This document shows positions 9,901 to 18,208 of a stretch of 64,000 nucleotides of DNA, piece by piece. Every line of letters begins with the position of its first letter. The stretch's first letter is position 1. Source of the stretch: an uncultured Christensenella sp. Its GTDB lineage: Bacteria; Bacillota; Clostridia; Christensenellales; Borkfalkiaceae. A model generated the notes under the pieces. The model ran no database searches and was not told where the DNA came from. It saw nothing but the letters and a program-made list of their open reading frames with translations. Location of the stretch: NCBI GenBank assembly GCA_910578145.1, contig CAJTPJ010000004.1, forward strand, positions 1 to 64,000, in the 5' to 3' direction. The position numbers were made by a program, and so were the translations under genes.

Positions 9901-11343
9901 ATAAACCGCAAGCGCTATGCACGCCGCAAAAAGAATAAGGAAAAAAATTATACATACCGCGTACATTGCCGCCGCATTGAAATCGAATAAAATTAAATAA
10001 AATAAGTACAGCCCGTCCACCCTGCATAGCGCGAGAAGCGAGGTTATAAACAATGCAAAACTAAGCGAAAGCCCTAACGTTAAAAAGGACGACGGTAACG
10101 CTTCTATTTCCGCGTTATAGTTTATTTCATAAAGCACGCAGGTGGCTATTGCCATTAAATTGAAAACGAGATAAGCGCCTAAATTGCCTGCAAACGGAAC
10201 GGAAACACAAAACGGCAGTAAAATTTTAAGCAGCCAGAAAAACATATGCCGCAACCCGTAAGTATTTTTTTTGTTTGTATCGCCGTCCATAAATTCTTTG
10301 TTATACAGCGAAACGGCTACGGCGTAAAATACGATATACACTACAGAAAACGCCGTTGCCGCAGGCGCGGCCGCCGCCTCGTTTAACCATAAAAAGACGT
10401 TAAATATAGCGAATATTATAAAAAGCGCTACGCAAACCGCAGCAAACGGCGCGGCAAACATTTTAATTTTTTTATTGCCAAGCTGAAAATTTGCTTTTAT
10501 TTTATCTTCCAACAAAATAGTACAAAGCATTGGCAAAAAGCCGCAAACAATCCCCGCTGCAGGCACTGCAATCCAAATATAACCGGATATATTATTTATA
10601 TGCACGTTAAGCGCGGAAAGCGTTATACTAGGCACGCAGAAAATCGCCAGCAAAATAAATAAGGGAATAAACACCGAACGAGCAGTTTTGTGAGTTTTAA
10701 TTTTAGTTTCTTCGCGTATAGTCCCCGTTAGCTTAACGTTAGCTTCGTCCGTTACGCGTTCCACAAAAGATTGCGAAACGAAAAAGCAACCTTCGTTTTG
10801 CAGATATTTTATAACGTTATTTTGATTGACGACGCCTTTGTCAATATAACTGCCAAGCGTTTTCATAAACGTCCGCTTATATTCGTCTTCATCGTTGCGC
10901 GTTACGGGTTTTAACAAAATTTCAATAGGATTTTGTGTGAGATATCGTCCACCCGAGCCGTTATGCGCAGTTTCAAGGGCTGAAACAACCGACTTAACCG
11001 CGGAAACGGACGAGAGGTTAAGTTTCCCGCCTGAAAACAAATTGGACGATTGCAAATTACTTATATCTGCACCTTCCGCGATATACTCGTTACACAAATC
11101 TATAAGCTCTGTCAAAACGTCGATATATTCGTATATCTCTTTTTTAAGCGCAAACACGTCGCTGATATTCGTTTGAAAAAACGTAGAGTTTTGTATTTCG
11201 TTTTTCGTTAAAAACGTTTGAATAAAACTATTAAGTTCGCTAATTAAATAATCTTTAACGCGCTTTTCATACGCCGAAAAATCACCATTGGGTTCGGCTT
11301 TTTTCAACGTTTGATAAAGTTTTATTGTGTTGCTTGACTTCAT
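6901..11343 (-). CDS. Giant membrane protein with BspA-type leucine-rich repeats
   Basis: At 1480 aa this is the largest gene in the window. Residues 1-220 are helical and cytoplasmic-looking. About 224-511 hold nine or ten hydrophobic segments. About 530-1230 carry many BspA/LRR_5 units with the signature I-x-x-x-A-F-x-x-C-x-x-L-x-x-[IV]-x-[IL]-P (for example AFANCLTLTSVTVP). Next comes a segment like the InlB B-repeat (GYFFCGWYTD, about 1290) and a beta-rich C-terminal domain. There is no signal peptide; the repeats would be placed by the transmembrane bundle, probably outside the cell. Such repeats mediate protein or surface binding, so a sensor or adhesion role is plausible. An AAGGA site precedes the ATG. 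The gene sits between phosphatase and kinase, suggesting it is part of the same signalling unit. Confidence 0.8.
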   Translation of the reverse strand: MKSSNTIKLYQTLKKAEPNGDFSAYEKRVKDYLISELNSFIQTFLTKNEIQNSTFFQTNISDVFALKKEIYEYIDVLTELIDLCNEYIAEGADISNLQSSNLFSGGKLNLSSVSAVKSVVSALETAHNGSGGRYLTQNPIEILLKPVTRNDEDEYKRTFMKTLGSYIDKGVVNQNNVIKYLQNEGCFFVSQSFVERVTDEANVKLTGTIREETKIKTHKTARSVFIPLFILLAIFCVPSITLSALNVHINNISGYIWIAVPAAGIVCGFLPMLCTILLEDKIKANFQLGNKKIKMFAAPFAAVCVALFIIFAIFNVFLWLNEAAAAPAATAFSVVYIVFYAVAVSLYNKEFMDGDTNKKNTYGLRHMFFWLLKILLPFCVSVPFAGNLGAYLVFNLMAIATCVLYEINYNAEIEALPSSFLTLGLSLSFALFITSLLALCRVDGLYLFYLILFDFNAAAMYAVCIIFFLILFAACIALAVYNYREDNVGLTVAPIVIMLAVSIVVYAVGFVKLDKTKKSDDTVIVDNCVLLLENGALKRAYGFSDNLVIPSKVKSISANAFDKSFSANAIEVGMLDNIEKGAFAGCKNLKSISLPFIGSNFKSSGSSYFGEIFGKENYKGAIKVIYNGENYYLPSKLTSVTVRGGKVGNSAFTNCSLLTDVEFGKNVESVGSNVFYGCTAIENLTLPYIGLTNSENNTTEFTLLGNLFSKTQTEGFVPVTQYYSENRSKTYYVPSSLKNVTVSGGKIWYGAFSNFNMLKSVKLEEGVYYVDESALYGCSSLEELTVPFVGWGEVYNKSGFFGHIFGSVEFKGADCIEQERIDSYGWLEKRKFYIPKSLKSVIIKRGEISGGAFFGCKNIEKITFPSDMESLGCNAFTGCTKLIKSVDGVKYVNDWVVGYENFYKSAKISAGTVGVSDGAFNNANSLKSVTVPESVAYMGVDAFINCPELKDVNYLGTVEKWIEVDFKNEHSSPVKQNFFIKGKLLTKLVVPQNLEIVPRYAFCNFRSLESLTISEGIKNINEGAFSGCINLTEINFNTNDCPNFTLYSNLFAYAGQNSNGITVNIGNKVEVIPEYLFFTEDDGAAPNVVKLKFEENSVCTTIENYSFANCVNLKEVTLPNSVTTVRPYAFADCTSLAECENGIYYASNWVIGYENGITQAVIRTNTLGIIDNAFANCLTLTSVTVPSTVKQIGDNVFKNCKALTEATIPFTIEKYGISNFKTCARLKKLTCASGTFVRFITFYNSDGSENAQKLLRPSETISADRLSQQKEPVGYFFCGWYTDKSLNISNLKTEITTNDTGFINLYPCYLAKSIYREIPAENKSWSKTNVKNKYSASDVTIDVSRMYRLRAYGYRFNFNITYNTYEYSSVKLTTGHGHTTDYTGSCKTEFKLSYFDLGGNVSHTVTGPSVSAKLGSNWISGGSKTEYSKNLVDVDYGYKAIYGETISLTATYCYNVALGQYGKAVFYNPPVEVCVNFSKA

Positions 11344-11359
11344 TCGTATTAGTCCTTGA

Positions 11360-12097
11360 TTACCGTGTTAAAATTATATAAGTCAGATTATCTTTCGCCC
11401 CGTTTGAAAAAACCGCGCGCGAAATTTTTTTACTTTTTTCTTCAATCGATATTTCCGAATCCGTTAAAATACTTTCAAGGTAATTATAGTCTATATAATC
11501 GGTTACACCGTCGGTGCAAATAAAATACGTTTCGCCTTTACAAAAAGGTGAAACAGCGCTTAAATGTAACTGTTCGGCATTGTAATGGGGATTTCCCAGA
11601 TAGGCGGTTATAGTGTGGTCGTTTTCAATTTCGGCGCATTTTTCCCCATATGCGCGGGCTAAAGAAGCCGAGTAAGTATCGTCTGAAGAAAGTTGCATCA
11701 TAAGCCCGTTTTTAATTTTAAAAACTTTACTGTCCCCAACGTTATAAACTATGGTTTCGTCTTCACGGAACAACACACCCGCGACGGTACACGCCATACC
11801 GCCGTAATCCGCCTTTGAACGGGACGCGTTTACAACGGCGGAGTTTACTTTCGCAAACGCGAATTTTAGGTCTTGTGCGGTGAACTGCGGCGTTATTCGC
11901 ATTGCCGCCGTTTCGCAAGCCAGCTTGGACGCAACTTCGCCGGCGTTTGCGCCGCCGACGCCGTCGAAAACGGCAGCGGAATAAATTTCCTTGTCGCCGC
12001 AAAGTTTTTCGCCATAACGGCAAACGCCGTTTAACGAATAGCAGTCCTCGTTGTGGTCGTATTTTAACCCGTTGTCGGTAAACGCCAGTATTTTCAT
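11360..12097 (-). CDS. PP2C-family Ser/Thr protein phosphatase
   Basis: A ~245-aa soluble PPM phosphatase. Motifs in order: NEDCY, VFDGVGG, GGMACTVAG, NVGDSKVFKI, CTDGVTDYI and GAKDNLTYIIL. All the metal-binding aspartates of the two-metal centre are present, so activity is expected. The ATG at 12097 overlaps the AAA+ stop (ATGA), matching the family's usual N-terminus (MKILAFTDNG); a longer reading from 12124 adds only nine residues and is less likely. It should reverse the phosphorylation made by the kinase encoded one gene downstream, forming a closed phospho-switch with the FHA reader. Confidence 0.9.
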   Translation of the reverse strand: MKILAFTDNGLKYDHNEDCYSLNGVCRYGEKLCGDKEIYSAAVFDGVGGANAGEVASKLACETAAMRITPQFTAQDLKFAFAKVNSAVVNASRSKADYGGMACTVAGVLFREDETIVYNVGDSKVFKIKNGLMMQLSSDDTYSASLARAYGEKCAEIENDHTITAYLGNPHYNAEQLHLSAVSPFCKGETYFICTDGVTDYIDYNYLESILTDSEISIEEKSKKISRAVFSNGAKDNLTYIILTR

Positions 12098-14052
12098 TTT
12101 TCTATTTTCCCTTCGATTACCCAAACGGAATCCTGTGTTTTAAAGTGTAAAATTTCTATTTTAGCTTTTTCTAAAATTTTATTTTCCGCCATTAGTCTTG
12201 CAAGCGGATTAATAAGAATTTTTTCTATCGTGTTGCCCACGCCCCTTCCGCCTTGCGCCAGATTTTTAGAAATTTCAGCGTAAAGTTCTTCTTTACTACT
12301 TTGACCAAACGTTAAAGTAATATCTTTGCGGTTTTTCAAATTTGCAACGATTTTATCCATTTGACCTTCCGCTATTAAATTACCAACCTCTTTTGAGATA
12401 AAATCAAACACGATAAAATTGTCGCCTATCCTGTTTTTCAGTTCGGGGCGACCTGCATCGTGTATAAAAAACTCGTCTATTCCGTCGATTATTATTTTTT
12501 TAAACTCGTCGTAGCCTTCCACTCGTTTGCCGTCGGCACGAGTCATTTTTTCTCCGTCGTATTTAATGCGCTCGATTTTTTCTCCCGTTAACCTGTTAGT
12601 TTTTGTTATACCGAGATTAGAAGTGAAAATTATTATCGTATCGGAAAAATATACCGTTTCACCCTTGCCGTCGGTCATTCTTCCGTCCTCTAAAATTTGC
12701 AAAAACTTATCAAGAATTGTTTTATCAGCCTTTTCTATTTCATCAAACAACAAAATCGAAAAGGGATTTTTCTTAACCGCGTTAGTAAGTTGCCCTCCTT
12801 CTTCATAACCCACATAGCCTGGAGGCGCGCCAAGCAATCTTTGGTCGCTTTGACTCTGACTGTACTCCGACATATCAAAGCGTATACACTTATCTTCCGA
12901 ACCGAATAAAATTTCCGCAAGCACCTTTGCCGTTTCGGTTTTACCCGTACCTGTAGGTCCGGCAAAAAACATTATACCACGAGGCTTTGATTTGGTTGAC
13001 GAATGCGTTATACCGGATAACCCGTACACCGCGCGCGTGACTATATCCGCAACCTGCCGCACACAAACGTCCTGCCCTTTAACCCTTTCGCGGATACTCA
13101 CTTCTAATTGCGGTATCTTATCCAACATTCTGCCGTCTTCCCACGGGTTTTCCAAAATTCCGTATTTAAAAAGCGTTATAGCGTCTTTTATTTTTTTAAG
13201 CGGAATTGCGTTTTGGTTCATAATTTCTTTTAAACCTAAAAGTTCGGCATTTTTAAACCCGTCCGTCAATTCCACAAAAGAAGTTATAATTTTGCCACGC
13301 TGCTTTTCGTCCTTTTTGCAAAATTCGCCGTAGCCGTAAAAATCTTCAAGATAAGATTCTACGAAAATTTTTCTAAACTCATAGTCGGGTTCTCCCACGT
13401 ACAGCGTTTTCACGTTTGGATTGTTAAGATAAAACCACACGGGGACATCGTTAGCTTTGTTTGCGACAAAAAGCATCAAATTGTTTAACCGCGCGGAGGA
13501 ATCGGAATTTATTTTAGGATTTCTGTAATCCGCAGTAGCCAAAAGCAATTCCGAATAAAAATATTGTTCGTCCTGTTGTAAAAACGAGGGCGAAGTTATG
13601 TAACGCGATGCAAGTTCCATTACCACCGCCACGGGAACAACGTCGTTAGACATTGCACGACGGACATAACCCGTTGCTTCGCCAAATTTAGAGTTGCGGT
13701 CTTCTCCCGTAAGCGGCATTGCAGAATCGCTTTGGCTATCCGCCTTTTTTACTATTTTGGTAAATTCTTTGCACGCCGAAGGATTAAACTTATTATAAAA
13801 ACCGTCTACATGGTTGAAAAACACAACCATTTTATAACCCATTGCAGTAAGGACGTGGTACAACATTTCGTTTAACGGCAAAAGCGCCATACCGTCGCTA
13901 TCCACACAAGCGCGCTTATCGAAAACGTCGCCTTCCAAAATAAACGCCGATTTCAACTTACAGTAAATTTCAAGTTCTTTTATCCATTTTTCTTTTAGAG
14001 CTTCTTCCGCGACGCCTATTTGGGTTTCGGTTTTATCAACTATACTTTCCAT
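12094..14052 (-). CDS. ClpB/ClpA-type AAA+ ATPase with a non-canonical N-terminal half
   Basis: A 652-aa protein. Residues 320-650 are a good Clp D2-like AAA+ module: Walker A GPTGTGKT (365-372), pore-loop-like GYVGYEEGG (412-420), Walker B LLFDEIEKAD (434-443), sensor 1 in FTSNLG, and sensor-2-like GGRGVGN (601-607). Residues 1-310 lack a recognisable Walker A or Clp N-domain repeats; they have AAA-like hydrophobic strands and may be a degenerate first ring or a specialised client domain. Only one active ATPase site is therefore predicted. GGGAGAG lies 4 nt before the ATG. ClpV of type VI secretion is a similar architecture, but no secretion genes are present. Confidence 0.82.
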   Translation of the reverse strand: MESIVDKTETQIGVAEEALKEKWIKELEIYCKLKSAFILEGDVFDKRACVDSDGMALLPLNEMLYHVLTAMGYKMVVFFNHVDGFYNKFNPSACKEFTKIVKKADSQSDSAMPLTGEDRNSKFGEATGYVRRAMSNDVVPVAVVMELASRYITSPSFLQQDEQYFYSELLLATADYRNPKINSDSSARLNNLMLFVANKANDVPVWFYLNNPNVKTLYVGEPDYEFRKIFVESYLEDFYGYGEFCKKDEKQRGKIITSFVELTDGFKNAELLGLKEIMNQNAIPLKKIKDAITLFKYGILENPWEDGRMLDKIPQLEVSIRERVKGQDVCVRQVADIVTRAVYGLSGITHSSTKSKPRGIMFFAGPTGTGKTETAKVLAEILFGSEDKCIRFDMSEYSQSQSDQRLLGAPPGYVGYEEGGQLTNAVKKNPFSILLFDEIEKADKTILDKFLQILEDGRMTDGKGETVYFSDTIIIFTSNLGITKTNRLTGEKIERIKYDGEKMTRADGKRVEGYDEFKKIIIDGIDEFFIHDAGRPELKNRIGDNFIVFDFISKEVGNLIAEGQMDKIVANLKNRKDITLTFGQSSKEELYAEISKNLAQGGRGVGNTIEKILINPLARLMAENKILEKAKIEILHFKTQDSVWVIEGKIEK

Positions 14053-14099
14053 ATTACTCTCCCGTATTCTTTAAAAATAGTCGTTAACCACATAATATT

Positions 14100-16277
14100 T
14101 TACGCTTGGGGGGATAGGTTGTCCACTAAAATATAGCCCATTGACGTAATTTCGGCGTAAAGCCTGTCAAGGTCCATATAATCGTAGGCGTACAGCTTAC
14201 CCAGCGCGCGCAACCTTTCGTCGTCGGCGTAATTCAGATTGGTAGCGTCCTCCCCGTAAAGTTTAAAATACTTAAATTTAATAAGCTCGTCAATGCCGTA
14301 ATAAGTGGTTATGCAAGCGTGAACTTTTTTGTCGGTGTTTTTATGCGCTAATTGCGCGGTTACGCTGCCGTCCGCGTTTAAAACGTTTTCCATCTGCATT
14401 TCGCTCTTTTTCATTTGCTTATAGTCGTAAAGGATATATAGCGCGTTCCAACGCGAATGCTCTGAAAAAGCAAGCACGTTTGACGACTCCGTTTTAAAAA
14501 AGAAAGAATAATCGGAATAATTTTGCGCCCTGCCGCTATTGACGTACCGTTTGTCGAACTCGGCTTCCGTTATTCCCGCAAATGAAGTTTGCGATTTTTT
14601 AACCATACCGAAGCCCAGCAAATTCAGCTTGAACGGAAGATTTAGCGCGTGATAAAGGTTGGAAGCCTGCTCTATCATAGGCAGTTCAGCCCATTTTTTT
14701 CGCATAAGCCGTTTATTATCCGCGCCCTGCAACGCCTTGGTAAGGCAAGCGTACTGTTCGTCGGCGGGTCTGTTTTTAACGGCTTCAAGCCACTGCGGCG
14801 AGTTGGAAATATTGCTGTACAATAAGTTGAGCCGTTGCGCAAGCTCGGTCAAGTCGTCGTTTACCACGCTGTCGTGAGTGTAAATTTTCTTTTCTTCGCC
14901 GAAATATATAATGGCGTCGTTTTCGTTGTTAAGCGTTTCGCCGCTGTTGTTTTTTGCCCTTACGAACACGCGGAAGTTGTCTCCATCGTCGAAAAGCCGC
15001 GAAATAGTGCGTGCGTAAGACGCGTCCTCCAAATCGTTTTCAAGCGAGATTATAAAGTAAGTGTAGCTGTTTTCACCCACCAGCGATTTAAATTTTTTCT
15101 TGGCTTTAACCGAGTTTGCGTCCGTTTTTATTACGTTTATATCGCAAATCCGTTCGGGTTTGGGGAAGTCGCAATTTTTAAACTGCTCGTCAAACTCAAA
15201 TTCAATATGTGAAAAGAATTCGTTATGAAGCATTTTTTCGGAATTGTCGCAAATGAAATAGCGGACGGGCTTGGAAACGAGTTTGCCGTTCTTTTCGGCG
15301 GCGAACTGAAACTGCATAGAGCATAGCCTGAACAGTTGATAGTTGACTTTGCCAAAACCGATAAACACCACGTTTATATCCTTGCCGTTTTTAAGGGTGC
15401 AATTTTCGTTATAAAAGGTGCGCGGGATAAATTTGGTAATGGGATAATCGCTTACGAACCTGCGCGCTATTAGCTCGTACTTACTGAAACAGCTTAAATA
15501 AGGCGCGGCGTCCGCTTCCGCTTTGGAAATAAATTTTTCCTTTATAACTTTCTTCTCTTCCTGATTTGCTTCCAAATTTAAAAACACGTTGCAACCGCCC
15601 TTGCGAAGCTCGGTAAAAACGCTTATGACTTCGGTATAAGAATACGAGCCGTCGCGGAAAGCTATTATATTGTGTTCTCCCTTTTTAAGTTTGCGCAAAA
15701 CCGACTTTGCGCAAAGCGGCGCTTTAATTATGGTTGAGCCCTCTTTAAGCAGTTCGCCGTAGCGCCTGCGGGTAATTTTAGCCCCCCATATAACGCAGTT
15801 ACCGTTAATTGCGGCGTATTTAAGCGCGTCCTTTGAATCGCCTATTACGATATCCGCGCCTTTTTTTAACAGCCTATTTCCCGCAAAATAATTGCGCAGT
15901 CTTTGCCCGAAAAAGCTGCAAACGCTCAAAATAACCGTAGCCCCGCCCAACGCGAAAGCCAGCACGAAGTCAACGTAATATATGGGGTGCGCTTTGCAAA
16001 TAGGCAAAATAATATCTTTTTTTATTTTAAACTTCAACGTGTCCAGCGTGTCGTTTACAAGCGAAAAACAGAAAAATATATCTATTTCGCCGCCGTTGTA
16101 CGCCGAAGCCGTGAGATATAAAAAATAGATTATAAGAAAAGCTGGAGCAAGATAAAAAAGGTTTTTCTTAGACAAAACTTCTTCCCGCTCTTTAGCAGCG
16201 CGAGCCATAGTAAATACTATTACGCCGGCAATTGCAAGCGCCAACAACAAATAGAAAATTCCTAATGCAAGGTACAT
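14100..16277 (-). CDS. Membrane protein with TrkA-N-like Rossmann region and RyR domain
   Basis: A 725-aa protein. Three hydrophobic segments near the N-terminus (about 3-23, 42-58, 101-120) are followed by a nucleotide-binding-like region (about 140-300) and a Rossmann motif VVFIGFGKVNYQLF (303-316; G-x-G as in TrkA-N/RCK domains). The C-terminus matches the RyR domain: FSEHSRWNA (604-612), an E-H-x-R-W signature, plus HACITTYYGIDEL (653-665). In bacteria RyR domains occur fused to TrkA-N-like and TIR/SLOG-type domains in predicted nucleotide-sensing conflict systems, where they are thought to bind an ADP-ribose- or nucleotide-like ligand. AAAGGAAA precedes the ATG. Being encoded two genes from two TIR proteins strengthens that reading. 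Confidence 0.75.
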   Translation of the reverse strand: MYLALGIFYLLLALAIAGVIVFTMARAAKEREEVLSKKNLFYLAPAFLIIYFLYLTASAYNGGEIDIFFCFSLVNDTLDTLKFKIKKDIILPICKAHPIYYVDFVLAFALGGATVILSVCSFFGQRLRNYFAGNRLLKKGADIVIGDSKDALKYAAINGNCVIWGAKITRRRYGELLKEGSTIIKAPLCAKSVLRKLKKGEHNIIAFRDGSYSYTEVISVFTELRKGGCNVFLNLEANQEEKKVIKEKFISKAEADAAPYLSCFSKYELIARRFVSDYPITKFIPRTFYNENCTLKNGKDINVVFIGFGKVNYQLFRLCSMQFQFAAEKNGKLVSKPVRYFICDNSEKMLHNEFFSHIEFEFDEQFKNCDFPKPERICDINVIKTDANSVKAKKKFKSLVGENSYTYFIISLENDLEDASYARTISRLFDDGDNFRVFVRAKNNSGETLNNENDAIIYFGEEKKIYTHDSVVNDDLTELAQRLNLLYSNISNSPQWLEAVKNRPADEQYACLTKALQGADNKRLMRKKWAELPMIEQASNLYHALNLPFKLNLLGFGMVKKSQTSFAGITEAEFDKRYVNSGRAQNYSDYSFFFKTESSNVLAFSEHSRWNALYILYDYKQMKKSEMQMENVLNADGSVTAQLAHKNTDKKVHACITTYYGIDELIKFKYFKLYGEDATNLNYADDERLRALGKLYAYDYMDLDRLYAEITSMGYILVDNLSPQA

Positions 16278-16288
16278 AATATTTCCTT

Positions 16289-18208
16289 TTAATCTTTGGT
16301 TTTAAATCCGTTTACGTCGGGGAACACCGTCCACCTGAGCATAGCCGTGGAATACGGCACTAAAGTAATTTCCGTTTTTTCAAGCGACCGGGGTTTTAAA
16401 TCCTTTATATCGGGAGTAAAAATCATTTCGCCCTCGTAAATAACCTGACCGTTTGCGCGCAGTTTTACAATCTCTCCCCTATCGTAATCTGAAACGGGAA
16501 CTTGGGAAGAATGCACCCGTTTAAAGTCGATTCCCCCCATAATATAGCCCGACGAACGCAGTTTATAGTCGTTTTCAAGCAAGTTGCCCGCGGTCGTTCC
16601 CTCTATCTTTGCGCAGGATAAAAACTCGTCTTTGTCCAGCGCAATCTGCCACGCCGTGGTGGGAGTAACGTCGTAAGCGGGATAGCCTTCCGTCTGCCTT
16701 TTTTCCGTTTCGTCCACCTTTATTTCCGCGCCTATTTCCAGCGTGTAAAACAGCGGCTGTTTGCGTACCGCAAGCCCTTCGCCCGTTTCTACAACTTCAA
16801 GCCCGCTTCGTATTTTAAGCGAAATTTCGTCGCCTTTTTTAAACCTGCCCTCCACTGTGATAAGCCCGTGGGAAAGCACGGCTTTTTGCCTGCAACGGTA
16901 GGCGTACGATTTGCACCACAACGGTACGCGCAGTTGCAAAGTAAAAGTCTTTTCTTCGCCCAGATAAGTTATTTTTATATCCTCGCCGTAAGGGTATTCG
17001 GTTTGCACTTCAAACGCGCAACCGCCCGCTTTATATTCGCCCGGTATATAAAAATTAAAGCGGTAGCCCGCGTCCGTTTGCATAAACGCGTTAAGCAAAA
17101 AGTTTGGCATACTGCGGTTAGCGTTACCCGTGCAACATTCGGGATAATGGTCCGATTGGTAAGCCGTGCGCGGCGTTTGCGTAAAACTGCCGGAATGGTT
17201 TGAGTTGTGCGTTGCTATTACCTGATTCATTGACGAATAGTATTGCAGGGTTTTAAAATCCTTGTCCATTACCGAGGGCGCGACGTTATACATAATGCGC
17301 TCGATATCGTCGAGATAAGCCGTTTCGCCCGTAATTCGCGCAAGGTAGTAAAGCGTGTGACAATAGTCGGTAATATCGCAGGTTTCTATGCAAGAAAGCG
17401 CGTCCGTGCCCGAAAAATTTTCGCTTCCACTATGCATACCTATCGGCAACGAGTGGTATTTTTTAATGCGCTGAACGCCTTTTATAGACGCCTGCAAATA
17501 GCTTTTTTCACCCGTAATGCAGTATAGCAAGGCAGGCAACTTAACGATTTCGTCGTAAGTTACCGCGTGCAAGTTTATGGGCTTGCCGCTAACTAAATCC
17601 TGCAAGCGCGTTTCTGAATTGCTTTCGTCGGCGCAGTGCAGCTGCCAGGCCTTAACCGCTTTTTCTTTAAGGCGCGCGTCGCCGCAAATAAGATAGCACG
17701 CCGCCATATTTTCGATATTAACCGTTTCACGCCACTTTGAATAGTCGTCAATATCGCCCAAATAATGGTTTTTTACGGCGTTTACGTACTTAATATCCCC
17801 CGTAATATCATAAAGAAACAGCACCGCGCGGAAAAATACGGCGTGTACCCAGCGGTTGCCCTTGCCCTGCTCTTTAAGCTCGCGCGAGCCTATAAATCCG
17901 TCGCCGTCCACAACGGAAAGCGCGCCGTCTATCATAGCTTTCGCCTTTTCAAAATGCGTAGCGTTATTGGCGAAATACGCGCACTTTATATACCCGTCAA
18001 GCCAATAAGCCGCCTGCTCGTACGGCCACCAGCCTTCAAGCCCGCCGTCCTGAAAACTTTCTTTCAGCCAGCAATTAGTGTTAAACGGATAAAACAGCGA
18101 ATTTAAATTGCCCGTAAGCCCTTCAAGCATTTTATTTAAATACTTTTCCGCCCAGCCGCCGAAACGATATTGCGCCATTTTAGGCGGAGTCATTTTTACG
18201 TAGTTCAC
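16289..18208 (-). CDS. GH127-like (beta-L-arabinofuranosidase / DUF1680) protein, cytoplasmic
   Basis: A 639-aa protein with an (alpha/alpha)6-barrel-like N-terminal region (about 1-400) and a beta-sandwich C-terminus. The zinc-site residues of GH127 are recognisable: Glu275-x-Cys277 in CIETCD and the adjacent pair Cys358-Cys359 in PECCTGN, with the usual DYCHTLYY helix after the first motif. In GH127 the Cys is the nucleophile, so catalysis is plausible. There is no signal peptide, so it would act inside the cell. The GTG at 18208 overlaps the TIR gene's TGA (GTGA), with AAGGGGG 7 nt upstream. A sugar hydrolase inside a signalling operon is odd; it might remove a pentose from a nucleotide-sugar or glycoconjugate (speculation). 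Confidence 0.75.
   Translation of the reverse strand: MNYVKMTPPKMAQYRFGGWAEKYLNKMLEGLTGNLNSLFYPFNTNCWLKESFQDGGLEGWWPYEQAAYWLDGYIKCAYFANNATHFEKAKAMIDGALSVVDGDGFIGSRELKEQGKGNRWVHAVFFRAVLFLYDITGDIKYVNAVKNHYLGDIDDYSKWRETVNIENMAACYLICGDARLKEKAVKAWQLHCADESNSETRLQDLVSGKPINLHAVTYDEIVKLPALLYCITGEKSYLQASIKGVQRIKKYHSLPIGMHSGSENFSGTDALSCIETCDITDYCHTLYYLARITGETAYLDDIERIMYNVAPSVMDKDFKTLQYYSSMNQVIATHNSNHSGSFTQTPRTAYQSDHYPECCTGNANRSMPNFLLNAFMQTDAGYRFNFYIPGEYKAGGCAFEVQTEYPYGEDIKITYLGEEKTFTLQLRVPLWCKSYAYRCRQKAVLSHGLITVEGRFKKGDEISLKIRSGLEVVETGEGLAVRKQPLFYTLEIGAEIKVDETEKRQTEGYPAYDVTPTTAWQIALDKDEFLSCAKIEGTTAGNLLENDYKLRSSGYIMGGIDFKRVHSSQVPVSDYDRGEIVKLRANGQVIYEGEMIFTPDIKDLKPRSLEKTEITLVPYSTAMLRWTVFPDVNGFKTKD

Noticed and set aside
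1910..14052. Type VI secretion locus (kinase, PP2C, FHA and Clp-like ATPase)
   Set aside because: No sheath, Hcp, VgrG, TssK or membrane-complex gene is present, and the organism looks Gram-positive.
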